NCBI GenBank assembly: GCA_029238515.1
Contig: JAQWFW010000010.1
Span: forward strand, 25,231 to 89,230
Direction: 5' to 3'
Origin: Flavobacteriaceae bacterium
GTDB taxonomy: Bacteria > Bacteroidota > Bacteroidia > Flavobacteriales > Flavobacteriaceae
Length of the DNA stretch: 64,000 bases
The notes below the pieces were generated by a model. The model was not told the DNA's origin, did no database searches, and saw only the letters and a program-made list of their open reading frames with translations. The position numbers were made by a program, and so were the translations under genes. This document shows, one piece after another, positions 21,184-31,983 of the stretch. The first letter of the stretch is position 1, and the number at the start of each line of letters is the position of its first letter.

Positions 21184-22950
21184 TTAGTGTGACGCTTCTT
21201 GAAGTTGCTTTTCGTATAGCGCTTTATAATATCCATTTTTGCTAATGAGCTGATTATGTGTACCTTCTTGCACAATTTCACCCTCTTCCAACACAATGAT
21301 GTGGTCGGCATTTTTTGCCGAAGAAATTCTGTGACTAACAATAATTGTGGTCGTATTTTTAGTAATTTTTTTCAAATTATTTAAAATTTGCTCCTCAGTT
21401 TCGGTATCTACTGCCGATAGACAATCGTCTAAAAGTAATATTTGAGGAGACTTTATGAATGCTCTTGCTATGGAAACGCGTTGTTTTTGCCCTCCAGAAA
21501 GTGTGATCCCACGTTCTCCTAAAATAGTTTCGTAGCCCTCGGAAAAATTAATGATATTTTCGTGGACAACCGCATGTTTTGCTGCTTCAATCACTTCTTG
21601 TTGGCTAGCATCATTTTTCCCAAATTTGATATTATTGTTCAAAGTATCAGAGAACAAAAAGGGGTCTTGTGGCACATATCCAATACTCGCGCGTAGACTG
21701 TGAAGATTTACATCTTCAATAGGAATGTCATCTATTTTTATTTGTCCACTGCTGCTATTGTACATTCTTCCAATCAGTTCCAAAACAGTAGTTTTTCCAC
21801 AGCCAGTTTTTCCAATAATGGCCAAAGTTTTGCCTTGTTCTATCGTGAAACTTATTCCTTTCAAGGCCTCAATATTGGTATCTATATATGTAAAGCGGAC
21901 ATTTTCAAAAGCAATCTTACCTTTTATTTTATTGGAGTCTTTTTGTGTATTGTAAACAGTTGGTTTTTGTTTTAAAAATGCATTGATACGTTTTTGAGAA
22001 GCTTCAGCTTGTTGTACCAACGATGTAACCCAGCCAACAGATGCTACAGGCCATGTCAGCATATTGACATAAATTATGAATTCTGCAATTGTACCTAACT
22101 CTTTTATCTCTCCGTCAATGTATTGCTGCCCACCAATATAGATGACCAATAAGTTGCTAGTACCAATCAATAAAAGCATTAGAGGAAAAAAGAAGGCCTG
22201 AGTTTTCGTTAAATTCAAACGCTTTTTACGTTGATCGTTGGATAAATCTGCAAAATTTTCTTCCGTTTCATCTTCCAATGCATATGCTTTTGTAATCTTG
22301 ATTCCACTAAAAATCTCCTGTGTAGTAGAGGTCAGTATAGAAAGTTGCTCTTGTACAATGGTACTTCGAGTATGTATAAACTTGCTTAGAAAATAGATCG
22401 ATAAGGAAAGAACAGGCAACGGGATGATGGTGTAAAGTGTAAGTGAGGGTGCTTTACTGTACATATAAGCAAGAGCTACAACAAATAGTGTAATCATGTT
22501 TATGGTATACATTAGCGCAGGGCCAACATACATGCGCACTTTTCCAACGTCTTCCGAAATACGATTGATGAGGTCTCCTGTTCGGTTTTGCTTATAAAAA
22601 GGCAAACACAAACGTTGATAGTGAGCGTAAATTTCGTTTTTCAAATCAAACTCGATGTATCTTGATACATTGATGAGCGTTTGCCGCATCAAAAACGTAA
22701 AAAATCCAGTAGCAATTGCTGCACCTAAAATCAAAAGGATTTTTAGCCCAATTGCTTTTTTGAAAAGCGCTTCATCGATGGGTGTTGATAGTTGTTCTGT
22801 AACCAAGGTAACGACATCGCCAATAAGTCGCGGAGTGAATAATGAAAAAATCTTTGCACAGGCCACAATAATAATTCCAAGAACAACTCTGTACTTGTAT
22901 TTGACAAAATATTTATTGAGGTAACGAAGTTCTTTCATAATTTGAATCAA
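21184..22950 (-). CDS. ABC transporter, fused permease/ATP-binding (exporter type)
   Basis: Walker A IIGKTGCGKTTVLELIGRMY, signature TLSGGQKQRVSIARAF, Walker B ILLLDDCLSAVD, N-terminal TM domain. Confidence 0.95.
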   Translation of the reverse strand: MIQIMKELRYLNKYFVKYKYRVVLGIIIVACAKIFSLFTPRLIGDVVTLVTEQLSTPIDEALFKKAIGLKILLILGAAIATGFFTFLMRQTLINVSRYIEFDLKNEIYAHYQRLCLPFYKQNRTGDLINRISEDVGKVRMYVGPALMYTINMITLFVVALAYMYSKAPSLTLYTIIPLPVLSLSIYFLSKFIHTRSTIVQEQLSILTSTTQEIFSGIKITKAYALEDETEENFADLSNDQRKKRLNLTKTQAFFFPLMLLLIGTSNLLVIYIGGQQYIDGEIKELGTIAEFIIYVNMLTWPVASVGWVTSLVQQAEASQKRINAFLKQKPTVYNTQKDSNKIKGKIAFENVRFTYIDTNIEALKGISFTIEQGKTLAIIGKTGCGKTTVLELIGRMYNSSSGQIKIDDIPIEDVNLHSLRASIGYVPQDPFLFSDTLNNNIKFGKNDASQQEVIEAAKHAVVHENIINFSEGYETILGERGITLSGGQKQRVSIARAFIKSPQILLLDDCLSAVDTETEEQILNNLKKITKNTTTIIVSHRISSAKNADHIIVLEEGEIVQEGTHNQLISKNGYYKALYEKQLQEASH

Positions 22951-23090
22951 TGCAAAGATACTTCTTAGATTTTAGAAGATAAATGATAAAAAAACTAATT
23001 TTCAATTTTTTAAGACTAAAATAACATTATTTTTGCAAGGCAAATGCGAAAAATTTGCATTGTAATAATTATACATAAGTTCTTTAGATC

Positions 23091-24029
23091 ATGCTAAATA
23101 GAAGACATATTCGTGCAAAAGTGATGCAAATTCTTTATGCACAAAAGAGCAATACTTCGGAGAAAGCTCTATCTTCTCAATTGCAGCAAAATTTTGAGCA
23201 TATGTATTCGTTATACTTACTCTTGCTGTCGTTGTTGTTGAAACTTCGCGAACGTGCCGAAGACCATCAACAAAAAGCCAAACAAAAGTTCCGCCCTACA
23301 CATGAAGATGAACACCCCAACACGCGCTTTGTTCAAAATGCACTTTTGGTCCATCTAGCCGAAAGCACATCCTTAGCATCTAAATTAAAACATTACAATA
23401 TCGATTTTTGGGAACACGATGGAGAGTACGTAGAGTTGCTGTTCCAAGAGATGATGCAAAGTGAATTGTACAAGTTTTATATGAATACTTCTCAAACTTC
23501 ATTTAAAAAGGACACTGATTTTGTTGTTGAGTTATTTAAAGAAATTATAGCACCAAATGAAAAGCTGTATGATTATTTGGAAGACAAGAACCTTACTTGG
23601 ATCGACGATTTACCTGTTGTAAATACAGCTTTGGTGAAACTATTCAATAAATTCAGAGAGAATTCGCCAGAAACATATTTTACGCCTCTACTTTTTAAAG
23701 ATAAAGACGACGAAGGATTTGGGGTATTGTTGATGACCAAAACATTGAACAACGCAGAGAGGTTTAATGAAGAAATTATCTTGAACACAAAAAATTGGGA
23801 CAAAGACCGTATTGCCACCATTGATTTTGTACTGCTCCAAATGGCACTTTGTGAACTCCAAGAATTTCCAACCATTCCTGCCAAAGTCACCATAAACGAG
23901 TATATCGAATTGGCCAAAGAATATTCTACTCCAAAAAGTAATGTTTTTATCAATGGAGTTTTGGATAAAATTGTACGAGAATATAAAGAGAACAAAACCT
24001 TGAACAAGAAAGGGCGTGGGTTAATGTAA
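23091..24029 (+). CDS. nusB: Transcription antitermination protein NusB (long Bacteroidetes form)
   Basis: MLNRRHIRAKVMQILYAQ; C-terminal ATIDFVLLQMALCELQEFPTIPAKVTINEYIELAKEYSTPKSNVFINGVLDKI. Confidence 0.92.
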   Translation: MLNRRHIRAKVMQILYAQKSNTSEKALSSQLQQNFEHMYSLYLLLLSLLLKLRERAEDHQQKAKQKFRPTHEDEHPNTRFVQNALLVHLAESTSLASKLKHYNIDFWEHDGEYVELLFQEMMQSELYKFYMNTSQTSFKKDTDFVVELFKEIIAPNEKLYDYLEDKNLTWIDDLPVVNTALVKLFNKFRENSPETYFTPLLFKDKDDEGFGVLLMTKTLNNAERFNEEIILNTKNWDKDRIATIDFVLLQMALCELQEFPTIPAKVTINEYIELAKEYSTPKSNVFINGVLDKIVREYKENKTLNKKGRGLM

Positions 24030-24086
24030 TTTTTATTAAATTTAACCCGTAAAAAAAATTAACTTTTAATCAATACATATTTACAC

Positions 24087-24572
24087 ATGAAAAAACTGTT
24101 TTTATGCTTCATTGCAACAGCACTTGTTTCTTTCACTTCTTGTAAAGAAAAAGCAACCGATAAAATAAACCAAGAAAATGTAGAGAAAGCTGCAGAACGC
24201 GATGCCCAAGACATTGTCTATCCTGTTCTTTCTTTTGATAAAACTTCTCATGATTTTGGGGAAATCCAAAATGGAACGCCAGTAGAGACTGTTTTTACAT
24301 ATACCAACTCAGGCCGTTCTCCACTTGTCGTTACAGACATAAAAAGTACCTGTGGGTGTACGGTTCCACAAGGGTGGAGTAGAGAACCCCTTGCACCTGG
24401 TGCATCGTCTCAATTTACGGTAAAGTTTAATGGAAAAGGAGCCAACAAAGTCTCTAAAACGATAACACTTACAACCAACACTGAAAAAGGAAGAGAACAG
24501 GTACGTATTTCGGCCTTTATCACGCCAGATCCGAATGCCGCACCAGTGGCAAAACCAACAACAAATCAATAG
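24087..24572 (+). CDS. DUF1573 domain lipoprotein
   Basis: FTSCKEKA lipobox; FDKTSHDFGEIQNGTPVETVFTYTNSGRSPLVVTDIKSTCGCTVP. Confidence 0.92.
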   Translation: MKKLFLCFIATALVSFTSCKEKATDKINQENVEKAAERDAQDIVYPVLSFDKTSHDFGEIQNGTPVETVFTYTNSGRSPLVVTDIKSTCGCTVPQGWSREPLAPGASSQFTVKFNGKGANKVSKTITLTTNTEKGREQVRISAFITPDPNAAPVAKPTTNQ

Positions 24573-24580
24573 ATATACAC

Positions 24581-24868
24581 ATGGAAGGTTTGAGTAACTT
24601 TATGCCCTTTATTTTAATGTTTGTGATTGTGTATTTTTTCATGATCGCACCACAAATGAAGCGAGCCAAAAAAGAAAAACGATTTGCAGCAGCCCTAAAA
24701 AAAGGAGATCGTATAATTACGAAATCAGGAATGCATGGCAAAGTCACAGAACTCAACGATAAAGATGCCTCTTGTGTGATTGAAACACTTGCCGGTAAAA
24801 TTAAATTTGACCGTTCTGCCATTTCTATGGAAATGACACAAAAACTAAGCGCTTCCAAAACGAAGTGA
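24581..24868 (+). CDS. yajC: Preprotein translocase subunit YajC
   Basis: MPFILMFVIVYFFMIAPQMKRAKKEKRFAAALKKGDRIITKSGMHGKV. Confidence 0.95.
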   Translation: MEGLSNFMPFILMFVIVYFFMIAPQMKRAKKEKRFAAALKKGDRIITKSGMHGKVTELNDKDASCVIETLAGKIKFDRSAISMEMTQKLSASKTK

Positions 24869-24882
24869 TTTGGTCTTACTTT

Positions 24883-24917
24883 AAAAAAAAAAAGCTGCCA
24901 TATGGCAGCTTTTTTTA
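24883..24917. terminator. Bidirectional terminator between yajC and pepT
   Basis: AAAAAAAGCTGCCATATGGCAGCTTTTTTT perfect palindrome between convergent genes. Confidence 0.85.
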
Positions 24918-26156
24918 TGCGTATCTTTTTTGAGTGAGTTCAGCAATTTCACAAATGACTTGAGTAGCGCTCAGTATACTTTCTAGCGGGACATATTCGT
25001 AGCGTCCATGAAAATTGTGGCCACCAGCAAAAATATTAGGACAAGGCAATCCCATGTAACTGAGTTGAGAACCATCTGTCCCCCCACGAATGGGTTTAAT
25101 CAAGGGATTGATATTTAAGTTTTTCATGGCTTGTTCGGCAATAGCTACAATATGCATTACAGGCGTTACCTTCTCTTTCATGTTGAAATATTGGTCTTTG
25201 AGTTCTACCTCAAAAGTGGCCTCATCGTATTTTCTATTGAATGCTTCAATAAGTTGTTTTACGTTGGTTTTTCGCGCCTCAAAAAGATCAAAATCGTGGT
25301 CGCGGATGATGTATTTTAATACGGTTTTTTCGATCTTTCCTTCAATGTGATGCAAGTGATAAAAGCCCTCATAGCCCTCTGTTTGTTCTGGGGTTTCGTT
25401 ATTTGGCAAGCTGTCTATAAATTTTTGTGCATAATACATCGAATTAACCATTTTCCCTTTGGCATAGCCCGGATGAACGATTTTTCCATGAATGGTAATT
25501 TCGGCACTGGCCGCATTGAAATTTTCGTACTCCAACTCACCAACCTGACTGCCGTCCATAGTGTAGGCCCATTGTGCCCCAAATTTTTTCACATCAAATT
25601 TATGCGCCCCTCTGCCTATTTCTTCGTCCGGAGTAAAGCCCACTTTAATGGGGCCATGTTTTATTTCTGGATGTTGAACAAGGTATTCCATAGCACTCAC
25701 GATTTCGCAAACGCCGGCTTTGTCGTCGGCACCAAGCAAGGTGGTACCGTCTGTGGTAATGAGTGTTTGCCCTTTATAAAGCAATAAATCTTCAAAATAA
25801 TTGGGCGACAAAATGATGTTTTCTTTTTCATTCAACACAATATCTTTTCCATCGTAGTGTTCAACAATTTGAGGCGAAACTTTAGCAGCAGTAAAATCTG
25901 GTGAGGTATCAAAATGTGAAATAAATCCAATGGCTGGAACATCGTGATCTACATTAGAAGGCAAGGTACCCATAACATAGGCATGTTCATCGATGGTTAC
26001 ATCTTCTAATCCAATGGTTTCGAGTTCTTTAGCAAGAAGTTTAGCCAATATCCATTGTTTTTCTGTACTTGGTGTGGTTTTAGAATTTGGGTCGCTTTCG
26101 GTGTCAATTTTAACGTAAGTTAAGAAGCGATCGAGGATTTTATTTCTATCTAACAT
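24915..26156 (-). CDS. pepT: Peptidase T (tripeptide aminopeptidase)
   Basis: [61 protein letters not shown]. Confidence 0.95.
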   Translation of the reverse strand: MLDRNKILDRFLTYVKIDTESDPNSKTTPSTEKQWILAKLLAKELETIGLEDVTIDEHAYVMGTLPSNVDHDVPAIGFISHFDTSPDFTAAKVSPQIVEHYDGKDIVLNEKENIILSPNYFEDLLLYKGQTLITTDGTTLLGADDKAGVCEIVSAMEYLVQHPEIKHGPIKVGFTPDEEIGRGAHKFDVKKFGAQWAYTMDGSQVGELEYENFNAASAEITIHGKIVHPGYAKGKMVNSMYYAQKFIDSLPNNETPEQTEGYEGFYHLHHIEGKIEKTVLKYIIRDHDFDLFEARKTNVKQLIEAFNRKYDEATFEVELKDQYFNMKEKVTPVMHIVAIAEQAMKNLNINPLIKPIRGGTDGSQLSYMGLPCPNIFAGGHNFHGRYEYVPLESILSATQVICEIAELTQKRYA

Positions 26157-26277
26157 CTGTCATAGGATTTCTTCAAAAATAATTAACCTATACAAACAAG
26201 ACAAATCTTATGCTTCTTTTGTTTTGAACCTTTTTTGTGTTCTCAAATTAATGTATTTTTGTGCTCAAATTATTGCC

Positions 26278-27321
26278 ATGTACAAATCAGTTATTCGTTC
26301 ACTTCTCTTTAAGTTTGACTCTGAAGCTGTACACTATTTTACGTTTCATATTATAAAATTATACTCAAAAATTCCTTTTGTTTCATCCCTTATTCGCAGT
26401 GCTTTTCAAGTGAAGAATCCAGTTTTGAAACGTGAATTGTTTGGATTAAAGTTCGATAATCCTGTAGGCCTTGCTGCTGGATTCGATAAAAATGCGGTTC
26501 TTTTTAATGAACTTTCCAATTTTGGATTTGGATTTATTGAAATTGGTACCGTAACCCCAAAAGCTCAAGAAGGGAATCCTAAAAAGCGTCTTTTTCGACT
26601 CAAAGACGATCAGGGTTTGGTCAACAGAATGGGGTTCAATAACGCTGGACTTGATGCCGTGATAAAACAACTGAAACGCAACAAAAAACGTCTTATTATT
26701 GGTGGTAATATTGGAAAAAATACAGAAACCCATCCCGAACAATACACAGATGATTATGCGGCATGTTTTATGGCATTGCATCCTTTTGTAGACTATTTTG
26801 TACTCAATGTAAGTTGCCCAAACGTAGGAAGTCATGCAAAATTGACCGATAAAGATTATTTAGAAGAGCTGATTACTGAAATGAAGCGTTTGAACACGAC
26901 TTTTGAAGTTCAAAAACCTATTTTACTTAAAATCGCACCAGATCTCAACAACAATCAGCTGGATGAAATTATACAACTCATTGATGACACCAAAATAGCG
27001 GGTGTTATTGCGTCCAACACCTCTACATCTCGAGATGGATTGATGACGTCCAGACAAAGATTGAATGCTATTGGCAATGGTGGCTTGAGTGGTCAACCCA
27101 TAAAAGCCAAAAGTACCGAAGTGATTCGTTATTTATCTGAGCAAAGCAATAAAGCATTTCCTATTATTGGAGTAGGTGGAATACACTCAGCAGAAGATGC
27201 TTTGGAAAAAATAGAAGCTGGCGCAGATTTGATTCAAATTTATACCGGATTTATTTATGAAGGTCCAGCACTTGTGAAACGCATCAACAAGGCACTCATC
27301 AAAAATGCTAAAGCAGTTTAA
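26278..27321 (+). CDS. pyrD: Quinone-dependent dihydroorotate dehydrogenase
   Basis: [81 protein letters not shown]. Confidence 0.95.
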   Translation: MYKSVIRSLLFKFDSEAVHYFTFHIIKLYSKIPFVSSLIRSAFQVKNPVLKRELFGLKFDNPVGLAAGFDKNAVLFNELSNFGFGFIEIGTVTPKAQEGNPKKRLFRLKDDQGLVNRMGFNNAGLDAVIKQLKRNKKRLIIGGNIGKNTETHPEQYTDDYAACFMALHPFVDYFVLNVSCPNVGSHAKLTDKDYLEELITEMKRLNTTFEVQKPILLKIAPDLNNNQLDEIIQLIDDTKIAGVIASNTSTSRDGLMTSRQRLNAIGNGGLSGQPIKAKSTEVIRYLSEQSNKAFPIIGVGGIHSAEDALEKIEAGADLIQIYTGFIYEGPALVKRINKALIKNAKAV

Positions 27322-27323
27322 TT

Positions 27324-27944
27324 TTGAATACAGAAATCTTGATTTCTTTTGTGATCGTAACAGCGACTTTGGCTTTTTCACCAGGTCCAGATAATTTTTT
27401 TGTATTGATTCAAAGTGCTACACATGGCAAAAAATCTGGTATGGCTGTGATCTGTGGTTTGATGACGGGATGTTTGGTGCACACTTCACTTGTCGCTTTT
27501 GGACTCTCAAGCTTTATTCAAGCCAATGAAAGATTGTATTTACTGCTTAAATTTTTTGGTGCTGCCTACATGCTCTTTTTGGCTTATAAGGTTTATAAAT
27601 CTAACCAAGATCTTAATGAAATTTCATCTGAAGTAAACAAAAAAACACAAATTGAGTTGTTCAAACAAGGTTTTGTAATGAATGTGCTCAATCCAAAGGT
27701 GTCCGTTTTCTTTTTAGCTTTTTTTCCTGCGTTTTTGTTTAGTGAAACCTTGGGATTAGTCGAACAATTCTATGTACTTGGTTTTTTATTTATCCTTACC
27801 TCTTTTTCGGTATTTTCTTTATTTGTAATCTTATCTGGTTTTTTTTCGAAGTTATTTTTGAATTCACCAAAAAAAATGAAAACACTCAAGCGTTTACAAA
27901 TTGGTTTTTTTATTGGTATTGCAGTAGTGATTTTAAGAGGGTAA
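27324..27944 (+). CDS. LysE family amino-acid translocator
   Basis: SPGPDNFFVLIQSATHGKKSGMAVICGLMTGCLVH; multi-TM; TTG start. Confidence 0.9.
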   Translation: MNTEILISFVIVTATLAFSPGPDNFFVLIQSATHGKKSGMAVICGLMTGCLVHTSLVAFGLSSFIQANERLYLLLKFFGAAYMLFLAYKVYKSNQDLNEISSEVNKKTQIELFKQGFVMNVLNPKVSVFFLAFFPAFLFSETLGLVEQFYVLGFLFILTSFSVFSLFVILSGFFSKLFLNSPKKMKTLKRLQIGFFIGIAVVILRG

Positions 27945-27961
27945 TATAAAACTAAGATTTT

Positions 27962-28939
27962 TTATTCGTAAATTTTCAAAGCTTCGTATTGCTCTTCAAT
28001 AGCAACGACAAATTCTTCTTTCATTTTCTCTACGAGTTGTTTAACAGATGGGTTGTCTTGAATATTTGTAACGCCCTGTCCAGCAGACCATATAGTACTC
28101 CAAGCTTTAGCTTCTTTTTCCATGGCATTAAGTTCATTACCGAAGTCAATTTTCTTAGATTTCTTTAGCATTTCTTCAGTTATTCCCATAGCTTCTAAGC
28201 TTGGACGAAGAAAATTAGCTGAAACCCCCGAAATTGCAGCAGTATAAACCACATCACTTGCACCCGAGTTGATAATCATGTCCCTGTATTCTGCAGGTGC
28301 TTTGCTTTCTTTTGTATTGATGAATCGAGTACCCATATATGCAAAATCGGCACCCATTTGAAGAGCTGAAGCGACATCTCTGCCATTGGAAATACACCCA
28401 GAAAGAATGATTGTTTTCTTGAAAAACTTTTTTATTTCTGCGACAAAAGGCATAGGATTAAGTGTTCCTGCATGACCACCAGCCCCTGCAGAGACTAAGA
28501 TTAATCCGTCTACACCAGCTTCGGCTGCTTTTTCGGCGTGGCGTTTTTTGATGACATCATGAAACACAAGACCACCATAGCTATGCACTGCGCCAACAAG
28601 TTGGGGTACAGCTCCCAGAGAAGTGATGATGATTGGCACTTCATGTTTGATACATATTGCTAAATCTGCTTGAACTCTCGGATTGCTATGGTGTACAATT
28701 AGGTTTACACCAAATGGAGCTGCAGTTTTACCTGTTTCTTTTTCAAAGACCTTTAGCGCAGTTTTGATTTCAACGACCCATTCTTCAAAACCCTCCGTTG
28801 TACGTTGATTGAGGGCTGGAAATGTACCTACTATACCATTTTTGCAACATTCTATGACCAATTTCGGCCCAGAAATTAAAAACATTGGCGCTGCAATAAC
28901 AGGTAGAGACAGTGCGCTTGCGAATTTTACTTTACTCAT
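27962..28939 (-). CDS. Nitronate monooxygenase / 2-nitropropane dioxygenase family
   Basis: LPVIAAPMFLISGPKLVIECCKNGIVGTFPALNQR; LILVSAGAGGHAGTLNPMPFV; GADFAYMGTRFINTKES. Confidence 0.92.
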   Translation of the reverse strand: MSKVKFASALSLPVIAAPMFLISGPKLVIECCKNGIVGTFPALNQRTTEGFEEWVVEIKTALKVFEKETGKTAAPFGVNLIVHHSNPRVQADLAICIKHEVPIIITSLGAVPQLVGAVHSYGGLVFHDVIKKRHAEKAAEAGVDGLILVSAGAGGHAGTLNPMPFVAEIKKFFKKTIILSGCISNGRDVASALQMGADFAYMGTRFINTKESKAPAEYRDMIINSGASDVVYTAAISGVSANFLRPSLEAMGITEEMLKKSKKIDFGNELNAMEKEAKAWSTIWSAGQGVTNIQDNPSVKQLVEKMKEEFVVAIEEQYEALKIYE

Positions 28940-29200
28940 TTTTTTTGTTTCCTAAATATACTAATTTATTGAATATTGGTTTAGCTTTTATGATAAAATT
29001 GGGAGTACCAGATTGTGGTTTTAACCAAGTGATGATTTACGCATTACTTTTTCAGCATAATGAATACGACAATAAATAGCATATTTCATTGAGTAATTAA
29101 TAATTTAAACTGTTAAAAATATCAATTCGGCAATTCGTTTTGTGCTGTATGTATAAAGAAGTCAGCTTTATTATCTTTACAGCCAATTTAATAGAATTCT

Positions 29201-31777
29201 ATGGCAGTTCAACCAAAATTAGAACGTTTCAGAAAGAATGTACTTTCTAAATTTCAGATATACAACAGTATATTTATGACGCTTCCTTTTGATCAAATTA
29301 CCAAAACTGGGGTGTTGTTGCCTTTGTTTCACGAAACTTGTGAAAAAGGTTATGCCGCAGGCGAAAACCCAAGTACTATAGTTGATACGTTTTTTCAGAA
29401 ATATCAAGCAAGACGAACCAAAAAAAGTCAAATCAAACTTTTGTTTCGATTTATTCAATACATAGAACGCCAGGTTGTTCTATTTGATGCTATTGAAGAT
29501 GCTGCTTTTCCAGTCATCAACAATATGGATGGTATCGGTACATTGCGCAGTCTAAAAGAAAAAGCTTTTTCTGAAAATAAAATAGATGAGCTTAAAGCTT
29601 ATTTAGACGAATTTAAAGTCCGTATAGTCCTTACCGCACACCCTACGCAGTTTTATCCTGGATCTGTTTTGGGGATCATCACTGACTTGACTGAAGCCAT
29701 CAAGGACAACGACTTAAGTCGGATCAATAGCTTGCTAGCACAATTGGGAAAAACGCCATTTTTTAAGCATACAAAACCTACACCTTTCGATGAAGCTGTG
29801 AATCTTATATGGTATTTAGAAAATGTATTTTATGATTCTTTCGGCTCTATTTTCGATTACATTCAACAAAATATTTATGATCACAAAGTCATAAAAAATG
29901 AAATCATAAACATTGGATTTTGGCCCGGTGGTGATCGGGACGGAAATCCATTTGTTCTTCCAGACACAACACTGAAAGTTGCTGGACTACTGAAAAAATC
30001 GATCCTGAAAAATTATGCCAAAGATCTGAAAAAATTAAAACGAAAGTTAACTTTTCGTGGGGTTGAAAATCGAATTGAAAAATTGATTGATGATGCATAC
30101 AATGGGATTACAAATCCAGGTGCTTTCGATCTAGACACCTTTGTGTTGGAGTTGAAAGAGGTGCGTAAAATTGTTAGTCGAGACCACCACGCACTGTATT
30201 TGAATGAGATTACAAGTTTAATCAACAAAACACAGCTTTTTGGACATCATTTTGCAACCTTAGATATTCGTCAAGACAGTAGAATTCACCACAAAGTGTT
30301 TTCAAAAATTGTAGAAAAATCTATAGCGGCGAAGAACGCTATATTTCCTGAAAATTACGATGCTTTAACAGAAGATGAGCAAATAGAAGTTCTTTCTAAA
30401 GTTGATGCAGTTCTAGACACCTCCATTTTCGAAGATGAATTAGTTAAAAACACTCTTGAAACGATCAAAGTCGTCAAAGAAATTCAAAACACTAATGGTG
30501 AGAAAGGTGCGCACCGTTATATCATCAGTAACAATCAAACGGCATTAAATGTAATGCAATTGTATGCCATGCTGAAGTTAGTTGCCTTCAACGATCGTCT
30601 TTCTATAGATATTGTACCGCTTTTTGAAACGGTAACAGATTTAGAAAATGCACCCAAAGTGATGGAACAATTGTACACCAACAAAGCATACAAAGCGCAT
30701 TTGAGGTCTCGTGGTCAGAAACAAACCATAATGTTAGGTTTTTCGGATGGCACAAAAGATGGCGGATATTTCATGGCCAATTGGGCAATTTTTAAGGCAA
30801 AAGAAGCTTTGACGCAGATTTCAAAGCAGTACAATATTGATGTTGTCTTTTTCGATGGTCGAGGTGGGCCACCGGCTCGTGGCGGAGGAAAAACCCACCA
30901 ATTCTACGCATCACTGGGACCAACTATTGAAGATAAAGAAGTTCAACTCACAATTCAAGGGCAAACCATTAGTTCTAATTTTGGTACCCCAGAATCATCA
31001 AAATATAACTTAGAACAATTGATTAGTTCTGGTTTGTCCAATAGCTTAGGTTCTGAAAACAAAGGATTTTCAGACCAAGATCGAAAAACTATGGATGAAT
31101 TGGCAACCTTGAGTTATGAAACTTATCAAGACTTCAAAGGGCATCCAAAATTCATTCCGTATTTGGAGCGTATCAGTACGTTGAAATATTATGCTAAAGC
31201 AAACATTGGGAGTCGTCCATCAAAAAGATCTAAATCTGACCGATTGATTTTCTCAGATTTGAGAGCAATACCTTTTGTGGGATCATGGAGTCAATTGAAG
31301 CAAAATGTTCCTGGATTTTTTGGTGTTGGAACAGCAATTCATTCTTTTGAAGAGCGTGGAGAACTGGACAAGGTCATATCGTTATACAATAATTCTAGTT
31401 TCTTCAAGACTCTTTTGGAAAACAGTATGATGTCTTTAAGTAAATCATTTTTTGCACTTACAAAATACATGGCTGAAGATGAGGAGTTTGGTGCATTTTG
31501 GAACATTATTTACCAAGAGTATCAGCTTACATTGCGTTTGTTGCTCAAAATAACCGGCTACAAAGAGTTGATGGAAAATGAACCAAGTGGAAAAGCTTCT
31601 ATCGATGTGCGCGAGTCTATTGTACTGCCATTAGTAACGATACAGCAATATGCTCTAAGAAAGATTCAGCATTTACAAAAACAAAAAACGGTTGATAAGG
31701 AGCAAATTGAAGTTTTTGAAAAGATTGTGACGCGTACGCTGTATGGCATCATCAATGCGAGTAGAAACTCTGCCTAA
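29201..31777 (+). CDS. ppc: Phosphoenolpyruvate carboxylase
   Basis: VLTAHPTQFYPGSV, WPGGDRDGNPFV, MLGFSDGTKDGGYFMANWAIFKAKEAL, FFDGRGGPPARGGGKTHQFYASLGP, FVGSWSQLKQNVPGFFGVGTAI. Confidence 0.95.
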   Translation: MAVQPKLERFRKNVLSKFQIYNSIFMTLPFDQITKTGVLLPLFHETCEKGYAAGENPSTIVDTFFQKYQARRTKKSQIKLLFRFIQYIERQVVLFDAIEDAAFPVINNMDGIGTLRSLKEKAFSENKIDELKAYLDEFKVRIVLTAHPTQFYPGSVLGIITDLTEAIKDNDLSRINSLLAQLGKTPFFKHTKPTPFDEAVNLIWYLENVFYDSFGSIFDYIQQNIYDHKVIKNEIINIGFWPGGDRDGNPFVLPDTTLKVAGLLKKSILKNYAKDLKKLKRKLTFRGVENRIEKLIDDAYNGITNPGAFDLDTFVLELKEVRKIVSRDHHALYLNEITSLINKTQLFGHHFATLDIRQDSRIHHKVFSKIVEKSIAAKNAIFPENYDALTEDEQIEVLSKVDAVLDTSIFEDELVKNTLETIKVVKEIQNTNGEKGAHRYIISNNQTALNVMQLYAMLKLVAFNDRLSIDIVPLFETVTDLENAPKVMEQLYTNKAYKAHLRSRGQKQTIMLGFSDGTKDGGYFMANWAIFKAKEALTQISKQYNIDVVFFDGRGGPPARGGGKTHQFYASLGPTIEDKEVQLTIQGQTISSNFGTPESSKYNLEQLISSGLSNSLGSENKGFSDQDRKTMDELATLSYETYQDFKGHPKFIPYLERISTLKYYAKANIGSRPSKRSKSDRLIFSDLRAIPFVGSWSQLKQNVPGFFGVGTAIHSFEERGELDKVISLYNNSSFFKTLLENSMMSLSKSFFALTKYMAEDEEFGAFWNIIYQEYQLTLRLLLKITGYKELMENEPSGKASIDVRESIVLPLVTIQQYALRKIQHLQKQKTVDKEQIEVFEKIVTRTLYGIINASRNSA

Positions 31778-31785
31778 TAAAAACA

Positions 31786-31817
31786 AAACCCTAAAGTGAA
31801 GCTTTAGGTTTTTTTCT
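31786..31817 (+). terminator. Rho-independent terminator after ppc
   Basis: CCTAAAG-TGAAG-CTTTAGG followed by TTTTTTTC. Confidence 0.7.
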
Positions 31818-31914
31818 TTCTCAATAAGTACTAAATAAGAATCAAATTGATGCTTTTCAAAAACCGCCCTACCTTACATATATAATCTCATTCACTTTGG
31901 TGTATTGTGCACAA

Positions 31915-31956
31915 CGAAAAAAGCCCCTAGGTACGAATACCTAAGGACTTTTTAAT
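31915..31956 (-). terminator. Rho-independent terminator of the porin gene, UUCG tetraloop on the minus strand
   Basis: Minus strand AAAAAGTCCTTAGGTA-TTCG-TACCTAGGGGCTTTTTT (two G.U wobbles); on the plus strand these are mismatches, so orientation is minus. Confidence 0.75.
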
Positions 31957-31983
31957 CACAAACAAAAAAATGTTTTTAATGTC

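Noticed and set aside
23041-23062. AATGC...GCATT short inverted repeat upstream of nusB
   Set aside because: Only 5-6 bp arms in AT-rich DNA; expected by chance.
29012-29025. TGGTTTTAACCA mini-palindrome in the intergenic region before ppc
   Set aside because: Short and A/T dominated; no T-tract or positional support.
29201-31777. PEP carboxylase as possible partner of the PEP/pyruvate-binding protein
   Set aside because: The PPDK_N protein is predicted to be exported and lacks the PEP/pyruvate C-terminal TIM barrel; no metabolic link is supported by sequence.
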